From the NCBI RefSeq assembly GCF_014649955.1, contig NZ_BMUA01000003.1:222456-286455 (forward strand): 64,000 nt of DNA. Direction: 5' to 3'. Position 1 is the first letter of the stretch. Each line of letters starts with the position of its first letter. This DNA comes from Streptomyces violascens. Its GTDB lineage: Bacteria; Actinomycetota; Actinomycetes; Streptomycetales; Streptomycetaceae. This document shows, piece after piece, positions 33,333-40,016 of the stretch. The notes under the pieces are model-generated. The model did not search any database. It was not told the origin of the DNA and worked only from the letters and a program-made list of their open reading frames with translations. Both the position numbers and the translations under genes were made by a program.

Positions 33333-33504
33333 CCAGTAGGGCGTGAACGTGCACACGTGACAGCGCATCCATCGGGCAATCGGCCGTTCAGGCCGGGCCG
33401 GACACGAAGATGCCCTTGGGCATATACGAGTGTTTCGCATGTTCAGGCATGAAATGACCTGCGCCCTTAAGCATCCACATGCCTCCGTCCAACCCAGAAG
33501 CAAT
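33333..33504. other. Gap with a possible minus-strand gene remnant
   Basis: On the minus strand, 33388-33486 reads GMWMLKGAGHFMPEHAKHSY and ends in a stop 12 residues later. This looks protein-like, with a lower third-position GC than neighbours, but has no start. It may be the 3' end of a lost gene. Confidence 0.3.
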
Positions 33505-33771
33505 CGGGTACAGCCTGCCGCACTCGGCGTCGGCACCATGAGCGCCTTCCTCGTCCACGCCTTCGTGCGCCAAGCCCTGGTCCACACCCACGTCTACAAC
33601 CGTGAAGTCCTGCACCACCCGGCAGGCCAGGCCGCCCTCACCGTCCTGTCCATCACCCTCGCCCTCCTGCTCTGCACCCGTCCCATCCAGCAGGCGATGA
33701 GGCCCCTCATCGAACCCCGCCTCAACTGGCTCTTCCGCCAAGGCGAAAGCACCCGGCACCGAGCCGCATAA
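33505..33771 (+). pseudogene. 3' fragment of a membrane acyltransferase-like gene
   Basis: The last 88 codons of what looks like an acyltransferase-3-type membrane protein. It begins at VQPAALGVGTMSAFLVHAFV and has one to two membrane helices (LTVLSITLALLLCTRP) ending in the RLNWLFR tail. The 5' three-quarters are missing and there is no start or ribosome site at a sensible place. The truncation next to tRNA-Arg suggests past insertion or deletion here. Confidence 0.6.
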
Positions 33772-34064
33772 AGCAGGCAGGAAGCCCACGGCTTCCGCAC
33801 CGGACACTTGAGGCTCGGGCCGAGGCCCGGGACTGGATCACCGACAGCACCAGCCCAAGGGCGACCACCCAGGACCGGCCCGGCGGGCGACCAGTGGCAG
33901 CACGCCCCGACTGCCCGCCCACCACGCCACGGGCCGCCCACCAGCCCGCACCCATCCGCTACTCTGTCCAGGGCCGTTCTCATCGACGGCCCAGGTCCTT
34001 GTGCGGACTGGATGTCGTCGCGGCGATCACGCCGCAATCTTCATCCACGTCTTCATCAAGGCCC
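33772..34064. other. Gap upstream of tRNA-Arg
   Basis: About 290 bp with no supportable gene. The tRNA promoter should lie in the last 60 bp, but no clear -35/-10 pair is obvious. Confidence 0.5.
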
Positions 34065-34140
34065 GCCTCCGTAGCTCAGGGGATAGAGCACCGCTCTCCT
34101 AAAGCGGGTGTCGCAGGTTCGAATCCTGCCGGGGGCACCA
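34065..34140 (+). tRNA. tRNA-Arg (anticodon CCU)
   Basis: The acceptor stem pairs GCCTCCG with CGGGGGC (one U-G wobble). The D arm is GCTC...GAGC, the anticodon arm CCGCT-CTCCTAA-AGCGG gives anticodon CCT (reads AGG), and the T arm is GCAGG-TTCGAAT-CCTGC. The discriminator is A and CCA is encoded at 34138-34140. tRNA-Arg(CCU) genes are frequent integration targets, and the flanks here contain gene fragments. Confidence 0.97.
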
Positions 34141-34154
34141 GCGCATCAGCAGGT

Positions 34155-34192
34155 CGAAGGCCCTGCCGCCCTCCTGGGCGGCAGGGCCTTCG
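34155..34192. terminator. Terminator after tRNA-Arg
   Basis: A perfect inverted repeat of at least 16 bp (34155-34170 with 34177-34192), extendable by one pair, encloses TCCT. It lies 15 bp after the tRNA. Confidence 0.88.
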
Positions 34193-34330
34193 GTCTCGCA
34201 GCGCAGGTACGGCGCACAGGTACGGCGCACAGGGGTGCGCGCCAGGGCGGGGAGCAGAGGGTGATGCTCGCGAAGGCCGGCTGCCCCGGCGGCGGCACGA
34301 GAGCCTGGACGCGGCTCCTGGGGGCGCATG

Positions 34331-34373
34331 GATGAGCGTCGCGCCCGTGTTGGTCGTGGGCGCGACGCTCATC
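34331..34373. terminator. Long hairpin downstream of the secreted-protein gene
   Basis: A perfect 16-bp stem (34331-34346 with 34358-34373) and an 11-base loop in the 331-bp gap 34141-34471, which otherwise has no gene. It probably terminates the minus-strand gene ending at 34472. A short direct repeat of CAGGTACGGCGCA stands near 34204-34228. Confidence 0.6.
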
Positions 34374-34471
34374 ATGCACCGATGGAGTCGTACGCACTCG
34401 CCGAAGGCCAGGGGCTCAAGGCCCTGGTCGGCGGCGATGCGGCAGCCGCAAGGCTTTGCGGCAAGCCTGGC

Positions 34472-34753
34472 TTACAGGGCGCTGTTGTTGCAGCCCATGC
34501 TCGAACCCAGGTGGGTGTTCTGCGCACCCGGGTTGCCCTCGCCGTTGAGCGCGTTGCCCAGAACGCCGTTGAGGATGCCGACCTGGCCGAGGACGTCGAC
34601 GTTCAGGTCGTGCGACCGGCAGTTGCTGCTCTGCCCGATAGCGAATTGGTCACCGCCCTTCCCGCCATCGTGTGCCTGGGCCGTGCCGGCGGCCAGCATT
34701 CCGAAGCTGCCGAGGGCAACGACCAGGACGGCCGCCTTGCGAAGCTCGTTCAT
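34472..34753 (-). CDS. Small secreted protein
   Basis: A 93-residue exported protein. The signal peptide runs MNELRKAAVLVVALGSFGML to an AQA site near residue 27. The mature part is about 66 residues, rich in Gly/Asn with two cysteines that could form a disulphide, and includes LNVDVLGQVGILNGVLGNAL. Size and Gly/Asn content recall Streptomyces surface proteins, but it lacks the chaplin motif and I do not recognise it firmly. GGAG is 5 bases before the ATG at 34753. The upstream region 34800-34850 is unusually AT-rich and probably holds the promoter. Confidence 0.7.
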   Translation of the reverse strand: MNELRKAAVLVVALGSFGMLAAGTAQAHDGGKGGDQFAIGQSSNCRSHDLNVDVLGQVGILNGVLGNALNGEGNPGAQNTHLGSSMGCNNSAL

Positions 34754-35004
34754 TTCATCTCCAATGGAGCGCAGTGGATACGATCCGTGGCAGATCGATT
34801 CCTTACAGTCACGAAAATTAGTATTTGATAATCCCAAAACGCCCGTAGACGCGCCGAAAATCATGACCTTGTTGGGAACCACCCTGAAGTCGTAACGCCC
34901 GCGAGCGGGCCCTTCCACGTCCCCGTCCGGGGAGAACCGTTTCGGCGCGAAACGCCCGTCGGCCCCGCTGGCCGGGACCCCTCGCGTGGACGAGACTGCG
35001 TGGC

Positions 35005-35508
35005 ATGCGCTCACAGGACGTACTCATCGACGGTTACGGACGCATTCGGGAAGAGGTGCACGCCGCTGTCGACGGGCTCTCCGCCGACGACCTCAACACC
35101 AGGCCGGGCGACGGCGAGGCCAACTCCATCGCATGGCTGATCTGGCACCTCACCCGGGTGCAGGACGACCACATCGCCGACGCGGCCGGGATCGAGCAGG
35201 TGTGGCTGGCGAAGGGCTGGGCAGACCGCTTCGACCTGCCGCTGGCGAAGACGGACACGGGATACGGGCACACGTCCAAGCAGGTCGGCCAGGTGCGGGT
35301 GACCTCGGGCAAGCTGCTGCTCGGCTACTACGACGCGGTCCACGAGCAGACGCTCGGCTTCCTCGGCAAGCTCGACGGCAACGCGCTCAACCGCGTCGTG
35401 GACGAGCGCTGGGACCCGCCGGTCACCCTGGGCGTCCGCCTGGTGAGCGTCCTGGGGGACGACCTCCAGCACGTCGGCCAGGCCGCCTACGTACGGGGCC
35501 TGCTCTGA
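35005..35508 (+). CDS. DinB/DUF664-family protein
   Basis: A 167-residue four-helix-bundle protein of the DinB superfamily, whose members include mycothiol-dependent isomerases and S-transferases. Probable metal-site residues are His in WHLTRVQDDHIAD (about 48-60) and the C-terminal DDLQHVGQAAY. Mycothiol is the actinobacterial thiol, so a mycothiol-linked role is plausible. The exact reaction is unknown. The ATG at 35005 gives a sensible N-terminus (MRSQDVLIDGYGRIREEV). Confidence 0.85.
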   Translation: MRSQDVLIDGYGRIREEVHAAVDGLSADDLNTRPGDGEANSIAWLIWHLTRVQDDHIADAAGIEQVWLAKGWADRFDLPLAKTDTGYGHTSKQVGQVRVTSGKLLLGYYDAVHEQTLGFLGKLDGNALNRVVDERWDPPVTLGVRLVSVLGDDLQHVGQAAYVRGLL

Positions 35509-35663
35509 CCACTCCGGGGGTCTGTGGGCGCAGCCGTGCCCTGCCGTAGCAGGGTTCCGCAGCCATCGGCTCGTCCCCTTCGGCCCCGATCCGCTCCCCC
35601 AGCACGCACGGTCCAGCCGAACGCGTCGAGCCACCGGCGGCCCGGGCATCGAGCGCCCCGGCA

Positions 35664-35831
35664 TCAACGGCCACGCGGCCGGCAGGCCGGGTCACCCTTC
35701 ACATGCCGGAAGTCGTCCCCTCTGGCCCCGCTCGACGCACCCAGGTGGCTCTCGCCCGCGACCTGGATGGCAACACCCTCGATGGGCCGGTCGCAGGAGA
35801 CGCAGAACTTGGTGCGGCTTGTGGACGTCAT
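35664..35831 (-). CDS. Small CxxC protein
   Basis: A 55-residue protein starting MTSTSRTKFCVSCDRPIEG, with one CxxC near residue 10 and a further Cys near the C-terminus (DPACRPRGR), plus His residues that could complete a zinc site. The ATG at 35831 overlaps the stop of the gene before it (ATGA) and has GGGAG about 8 bases upstream. Function unknown; similar small genes are common in Streptomyces accessory regions. Confidence 0.6.
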   Translation of the reverse strand: MTSTSRTKFCVSCDRPIEGVAIQVAGESHLGASSGARGDDFRHVKGDPACRPRGR

Positions 35832-36094
35832 GGCGTGTGCTCCCGGGGGCCGGTCTGTACGGGAATGGCAAGCGGGTGGGCGATGCGTTCGGCGCAGCTC
35901 GCTTCGAGACCGGGTTCGCCGATCTCGAAGCCGACGGAGGTGACGTAACGGTTGCCGTTCGCGGCAATCTGCTCGGTGAGCATCCCGTCGAGAGGGTTGG
36001 CCGCCCGCAGGGATTCCGCGTCGGTGGGGCCGACATCGACGTGGAGTCCGCGCTTGCGCAGTCGGCCTGCAAGTCCCTGCGGGTTGGTGTCCAT
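35828..36094 (-). CDS. Small hypothetical protein coupled to the CxxC protein
   Basis: An 88-residue soluble protein starting MDTNPQGLAGRLRKRGLHVD and containing RYVTSVGFEIGEPG. No domain is recognised. It is co-oriented and overlaps the CxxC gene by 4 bases, so the two are translated together. It diverges from the SLOG gene. Confidence 0.55.
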   Translation of the reverse strand: MDTNPQGLAGRLRKRGLHVDVGPTDAESLRAANPLDGMLTEQIAANGNRYVTSVGFEIGEPGLEASCAERIAHPLAIPVQTGPREHTP

Positions 36095-36130
36095 GCGGAG
36101 ACGATCTCAACGCGGGAGGCCGGGCGGGAT

Positions 36131-36646
36131 GTGACACCCTATGACACGGAGTTGATCACGAGAGCGGTGGCGATTACGGGGACTCGGGCGACCGGCCATC
36201 GCAGCCGTCACGACTACGCCGACCTGTTCGCGGCGTACCTCGGGCCATTCGCCGACGACGCCCACTTCTACATCGGCGGCGCCAAGGGCATCGACAGCCT
36301 GGCTCCGGCATGGCTGGCCGAGAACACCGCCGCGCGCCTCGCCGTCGTCGTACCCGGCAGCGTCGGCCAGCAGCACGCCGAGGCGCGCCAGGCCATCGCT
36401 CGCACGAGGGCCCGTATCAAGGACGTCGTCGAACTACGCGCCGCCGAACTCGCCACCCCCGCCTATCACGCCCGGAACCGGTGGATGGTCGACCGCGCTT
36501 CGATGACCATCGGATTCCCGCACGCCACCGAACCATCGACCGGCACCTCACAGACCCTCAACTACACGGCAGAACAAGGGAAACCACGCCTGATCGTGCC
36601 CGTACAACTCTCTTCGCAGGCGTTTCCCGCCACGATGGAGTCATGA
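36131..36646 (+). CDS. SLOG/DprA-like Rossmann-fold protein
   Basis: A 171-residue single-domain protein. AITGTRATGHRSRHDYADLF opens a Rossmann-like fold, FYIGGAKGIDSLAPAW matches the GGA-xGID loop of DprA/SMF and SLOG proteins, and RNRWMVDRASMTIGFP with KPRLIVPV completes it. SLOG domains bind nucleotides or nucleotide-derived signals. There is no DNA-processing partner nearby. The GTG at 36131 is the likeliest start. Its stop overlaps the ATG of the following broken HTH gene (ATGA). Confidence 0.7.
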   Translation: MTPYDTELITRAVAITGTRATGHRSRHDYADLFAAYLGPFADDAHFYIGGAKGIDSLAPAWLAENTAARLAVVVPGSVGQQHAEARQAIARTRARIKDVVELRAAELATPAYHARNRWMVDRASMTIGFPHATEPSTGTSQTLNYTAEQGKPRLIVPVQLSSQAFPATMES

Positions 36647-37121
36647 GTGACGACAGGGCGACCGGTGCGGCCATGCCCAAGGCACTGCGTCGCAGCCGCG
36701 GCCTGTCCCCGGCCAGGACGGCGCGCGCCCTTAGCGCGATCGCCGGACAGCTCGGCCGCCCTCGTACTTCACTGTCGTCCGTCGCCGGGCTCCAGCGTTC
36801 CGTGGCCCGCTGGGAGGCCCCGGCACCGAATCGTCCCGACGCGCGCCATCAGCTGCTCCTGGCCCACTTGTACGCCCGCACGCCGACGGGGGCGATCGCA
36901 CTCGGAGCGGGCTCGGACTTCTCGAGCGCAGCTCGGCCAACTGGGCGGCTCCTTCGCCGAGATGGGCGAGGGCGTCGAGGGGTCCCGGCCCGCTGGCCGG
37001 GACCCCGCAAGGCCTGTACGCGGCCGCGACCCGCGAGGCGGGGCTGCTGCCGGATCCGTGGCGGCGGGAGGAGTGGGTGGCGGAACTCGATGACCACGTG
37101 ATGGATGTGCTCGGGGCTTGA
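36643..37121 (+). pseudogene. Frameshifted HTH-type regulator gene
   Basis: The 5' part reads MSDDRATGAAMPKALRRSRG and continues with an HTH-like SLSSVAGLQRSVARWEAP up to about 36920. Meaningful sequence then continues in a second frame (QLGQLGGSFAEMGEGVE, about 36929-36980) and a third (GLYAATREAGLLPDPWRREE, 37011 to the stop at 37119). Two frameshifts are needed, so the gene is broken or the sequence has errors. The start overlaps the SLOG stop. Confidence 0.65.
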
Positions 37122-37228
37122 CCACGGTCCACGGGAACCTTGCCGGACCACGGTCATAGCCATGGCAGTTCCGGATCCTTCCGATTCCGCTCGATCCGAC
37201 GCCAGTCGCATGTGATCCACTGGGCGGC

Positions 37229-37783
37229 ATGACTTCACGGACCGTGTACTTGTTCTGCTCGGCGGCCCCGCCGGTCTTCGAGGTTGCCACGGTGATCGAG
37301 ACGTTGCAGGCACGGGGATGGGACGTATGCCTGGGACTGACACCGACCGCCGCCGACTGGCTGGAGGAGAGCCTGTCCGGCCTTGCGACGCTGACGGGGC
37401 ATCCTGTGCGGTCGCAGTACAAACGGCCGGGGGAGCCCGACGTCTGGCCCGAGGCCGACGCGATCCTGGTGGCGCCCGCCACGTTCCATACCGTCAACTC
37501 CTGGGCGCTCGGGCTGACTTCGACCTTCGTGGTGGGCGTGATCGCCGAAGCGATCGGCAAACGGATCCCGACCGTGGCCATGCCGTGCGTGAACGCCGCC
37601 TACGTGCTGCACCCACAGTTCGAGCAGTCCGTGGCGACCCTGCGCTCGGCCGGGGTGACGGTGCTGTACGGCGAGAGCGGGTTCGTGCCGAACGAGCCGG
37701 GTGAGCGCCGGCCGGAGGGCTATCCGTGGCACCTCGCACTGGACGCGGTCGAGGCGCTCGCAGGCGCCGGACGCCAGGCCTGA
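37229..37783 (+). CDS. Flavoprotein (PPC-decarboxylase/Dfp-like fold)
   Basis: A 184-residue protein of the HFCD flavoprotein family. YLFCSAAPPVFEVATVIETL is the N-terminal Rossmann strand-helix, EADAILVAPATFHTVNSWAL matches the conserved FMN-binding PAT/N segment, and VAMPCVNAAYVLHP carries the late MP-N motif. Such proteins decarboxylate C-terminal cysteines or bind flavin; the substrate here is unknown. It is the last gene of the SLOG/HTH group, 107 bp after the broken HTH gene. Confidence 0.82.
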   Translation: MTSRTVYLFCSAAPPVFEVATVIETLQARGWDVCLGLTPTAADWLEESLSGLATLTGHPVRSQYKRPGEPDVWPEADAILVAPATFHTVNSWALGLTSTFVVGVIAEAIGKRIPTVAMPCVNAAYVLHPQFEQSVATLRSAGVTVLYGESGFVPNEPGERRPEGYPWHLALDAVEALAGAGRQA

Positions 37784-37888
37784 TCCAGCGAGCTCCTCAG
37801 GGCTCCCCGGGGCTTCCCGATGACCTGGCCCGGATGACCGACGGGGGTCTCTACCGGCCCCCGAACGCCCACCGGCCGGACAGGCCCC

Positions 37889-39784
37889 TCACGGCTCCAC
37901 AACCCCCTCCGGGCACCCCGTCCCCCGGGGAATGCTGTACGGCGCGGCCACGTGGTACGTGCCCGGTTTCGGGGCGAGGAGTTCCGTCCACTCGTCGCCC
38001 GCGGGCGTCGAAGCGGCCTTGCGGAGGCAGCCGTTCGGGTTCGTGTACGTCTTCGGGCCGTGGTTGCGGAGTTTGGACTCCGCGGTTTCCTGCGGCGGCA
38101 CGACCCCCTTGCCCTTCTCGTCGACCAGCTTCAGCCAGGGCGAGTACGGGATGCGGATCAGGATCTTGCCCGGGGAGCGGACCTCGACCGTGACCTCGCC
38201 CTCGCCGGCGTGCTTGACCGTGGCGGGCGGGTCCGCCAGCGGGGTCGGGTTCTCGACCGCGAACAGGCGCCAGTGCTCGTTCGACCAGATCTGCTTCAGG
38301 TAGGGCAGGCCCCCCTTGATGAGCTCGCCCTCCTGGACGGCGCCGTTGACGTCCGCCGGCCCCAGCGGCAGCACCACGTACCGCACCGCCCAGCGGTTCA
38401 GCCAGGCGTGGTAGTTGTCCGCGTTCAGGGTGTCGTCGTAGAACAGCGGGTTGCGCTGGATGTCCGCCTGCCGGTTCCAGCCGCGCGCCAGGTTCACGTA
38501 CGGGGTGAACGCCGAGGCCTCGCGGTGGCTGGAGGCGGGGACCACCTCCACCCGGCCGGTCTCCGCGTCGAGCCCCTGCAACTGGTCGACCAGCGGCGCC
38601 AGATCCCGCGCCCAGGTCGCGGCGGGGGCGGTGCTGACGATGTCATCCACCGACTTGAAGCCGATCCACCCGTTGAGCCCGACGAAGGCCAACACCACCG
38701 CGTACCACTTGCGGGACTTCGGCACCGTGTAGGGGAGCGCCGCCAGGAGCACCACTCCGGCGAACAGCATCGCCAAGCGCGTGATGTTCGAGCCGATCTG
38801 CGACTGGATCGCGAAGCACAGCAGCACCGCGACGCCGTACACCAGCGCCGCCGTACGGACCGTCCGCCAGTCCTTCGGTACGAGGAAGAGGATCAGCACC
38901 GCGAAGAGGAACGGGCCCGACGTCGTGGCCAGCGACATCGGCTGCGTACCCGAGAAGGGGAACAGCCACGCCGACAGGCCGACCACCACGACCGGCGGCA
39001 GGCCGATCGCGTACGCGCCCGGGCGGCGCTTGTTCAGGAAGAGGGCGGCCGCGACGAGGCCGAGGAACAGTCCCGCGACCGGGCTGCTCGCGGTGGCGAG
39101 CGCGGCGCACGGCGCGGCCACCGCCGCCTTCGGCCAGCGGTTCTCGCGCTTGTTGTGCGGCCAGCAGAACACCGCGGCCACCGCGCCGAGCGCGAACATC
39201 ATGCCGAGCCCGAACGTCACCCGGCCCGACATCGCATTGCACAGGAAGGCGAACAGTGCGGCGAAAGAGCAGGCCAGCGGGTTGCGGACCGCCTTCACGC
39301 GCACCAGGATCAGCGCGGTGAGACCGGCCGACACGGTCCCGGCGATCATCATCGTCGTCCGCACACCGAGCACCGACATCAGATACGGCGAGACCACGCT
39401 GTACGACACCGGGTGCATCCCGCCGTACCAGGCCAGGTTGTACGCGGACTTGGGGTTCCGGCCGACGAACTCGGTCCAGGCGTCCTGCGCCGCGAGGTCT
39501 CCGCCGCTGTTCGCGAAGAGGAAGAACCACAGGATGTGGGTCACGGCCGCGGCCGCCGTCACGAACGCGACGGGGTGCCGCATCGGCCAGGAGTCCGGGC
39601 TCGGACCCAGTCCCGGTCCCGGTCCCATTCCGAGGCGTATTCGCGCCTTGGCCCAGGGCGTGGACCCGGCCGAGTTCGCACGCGTGGTCTCGGTCGTGCT
39701 CGCACTGGCCGTGCCGGTCTTGCTCGTACTGCTCGTACTCGCGGTGCTGTCGGCGCGGGTGGGCGTCGGCTCAGCGGTGGTCAC
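37889..39784 (-). CDS. Multispanning membrane protein with extracytoplasmic C-terminal domain
   Basis: A 631-residue protein. A 50-residue Ser/Thr-rich N-terminal tail precedes about 10-11 membrane helices (about 70-400). A soluble C-terminal domain of about 220 residues contains WSNEHWRLFAVENPTPLADP and ends in a Cys-containing stretch. The layout recalls GT-C glycosyltransferases or related envelope proteins, but no catalytic DxD pair is evident to me. The GTG at 39784 has GGGAGAG upstream. It follows the DD-carboxypeptidase gene across a terminator. Confidence 0.65.
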   Translation of the reverse strand: MTTAEPTPTRADSTASTSSTSKTGTASASTTETTRANSAGSTPWAKARIRLGMGPGPGLGPSPDSWPMRHPVAFVTAAAAVTHILWFFLFANSGGDLAAQDAWTEFVGRNPKSAYNLAWYGGMHPVSYSVVSPYLMSVLGVRTTMMIAGTVSAGLTALILVRVKAVRNPLACSFAALFAFLCNAMSGRVTFGLGMMFALGAVAAVFCWPHNKRENRWPKAAVAAPCAALATASSPVAGLFLGLVAAALFLNKRRPGAYAIGLPPVVVVGLSAWLFPFSGTQPMSLATTSGPFLFAVLILFLVPKDWRTVRTAALVYGVAVLLCFAIQSQIGSNITRLAMLFAGVVLLAALPYTVPKSRKWYAVVLAFVGLNGWIGFKSVDDIVSTAPAATWARDLAPLVDQLQGLDAETGRVEVVPASSHREASAFTPYVNLARGWNRQADIQRNPLFYDDTLNADNYHAWLNRWAVRYVVLPLGPADVNGAVQEGELIKGGLPYLKQIWSNEHWRLFAVENPTPLADPPATVKHAGEGEVTVEVRSPGKILIRIPYSPWLKLVDEKGKGVVPPQETAESKLRNHGPKTYTNPNGCLRKAASTPAGDEWTELLAPKPGTYHVAAPYSIPRGTGCPEGVVEP

Positions 39785-39973
39785 TGCGGCTCTCCCGCCT
39801 CACGCTGTCTCACCTGGCATGCGCGGCCGTGTGCCTCTGCAGTGCCTTTACTTTGCAGCTGCATACGTCCCGCGCGGGGGTTCCCGAGGTTCTCCCCAGG
39901 ACTCTCCCCCGAGATTGTCCCCTGATTCCAAGGACGCCGTCCCCGCGTCCCCAGTTGCCCGAAGCTAGCACGC

Positions 39974-39998
39974 GGGCGCCCCGCAGGTCGGGGCGCCC
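39974..39998. terminator. Terminator after the DD-carboxypeptidase gene
   Basis: A perfect 10-bp stem (39974-39983 with 39989-39998) with loop CAGGT, 19 bp after the stop of the minus-strand gene at 40017. Confidence 0.8.
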
Positions 39999-40016
39999 TC
40001 GATGCGTTCGGGGCGG

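Noticed and set aside
34818..35027. Short minus-strand frames upstream of the small secreted protein
   Set aside because: No ribosome site and no protein-like features; the region is AT-rich promoter DNA.
34116..37900. Search for a second copy of the tRNA-Arg 3' end as an attachment site
   Set aside because: No convincing direct repeat was found by eye, so no integrated element is claimed.
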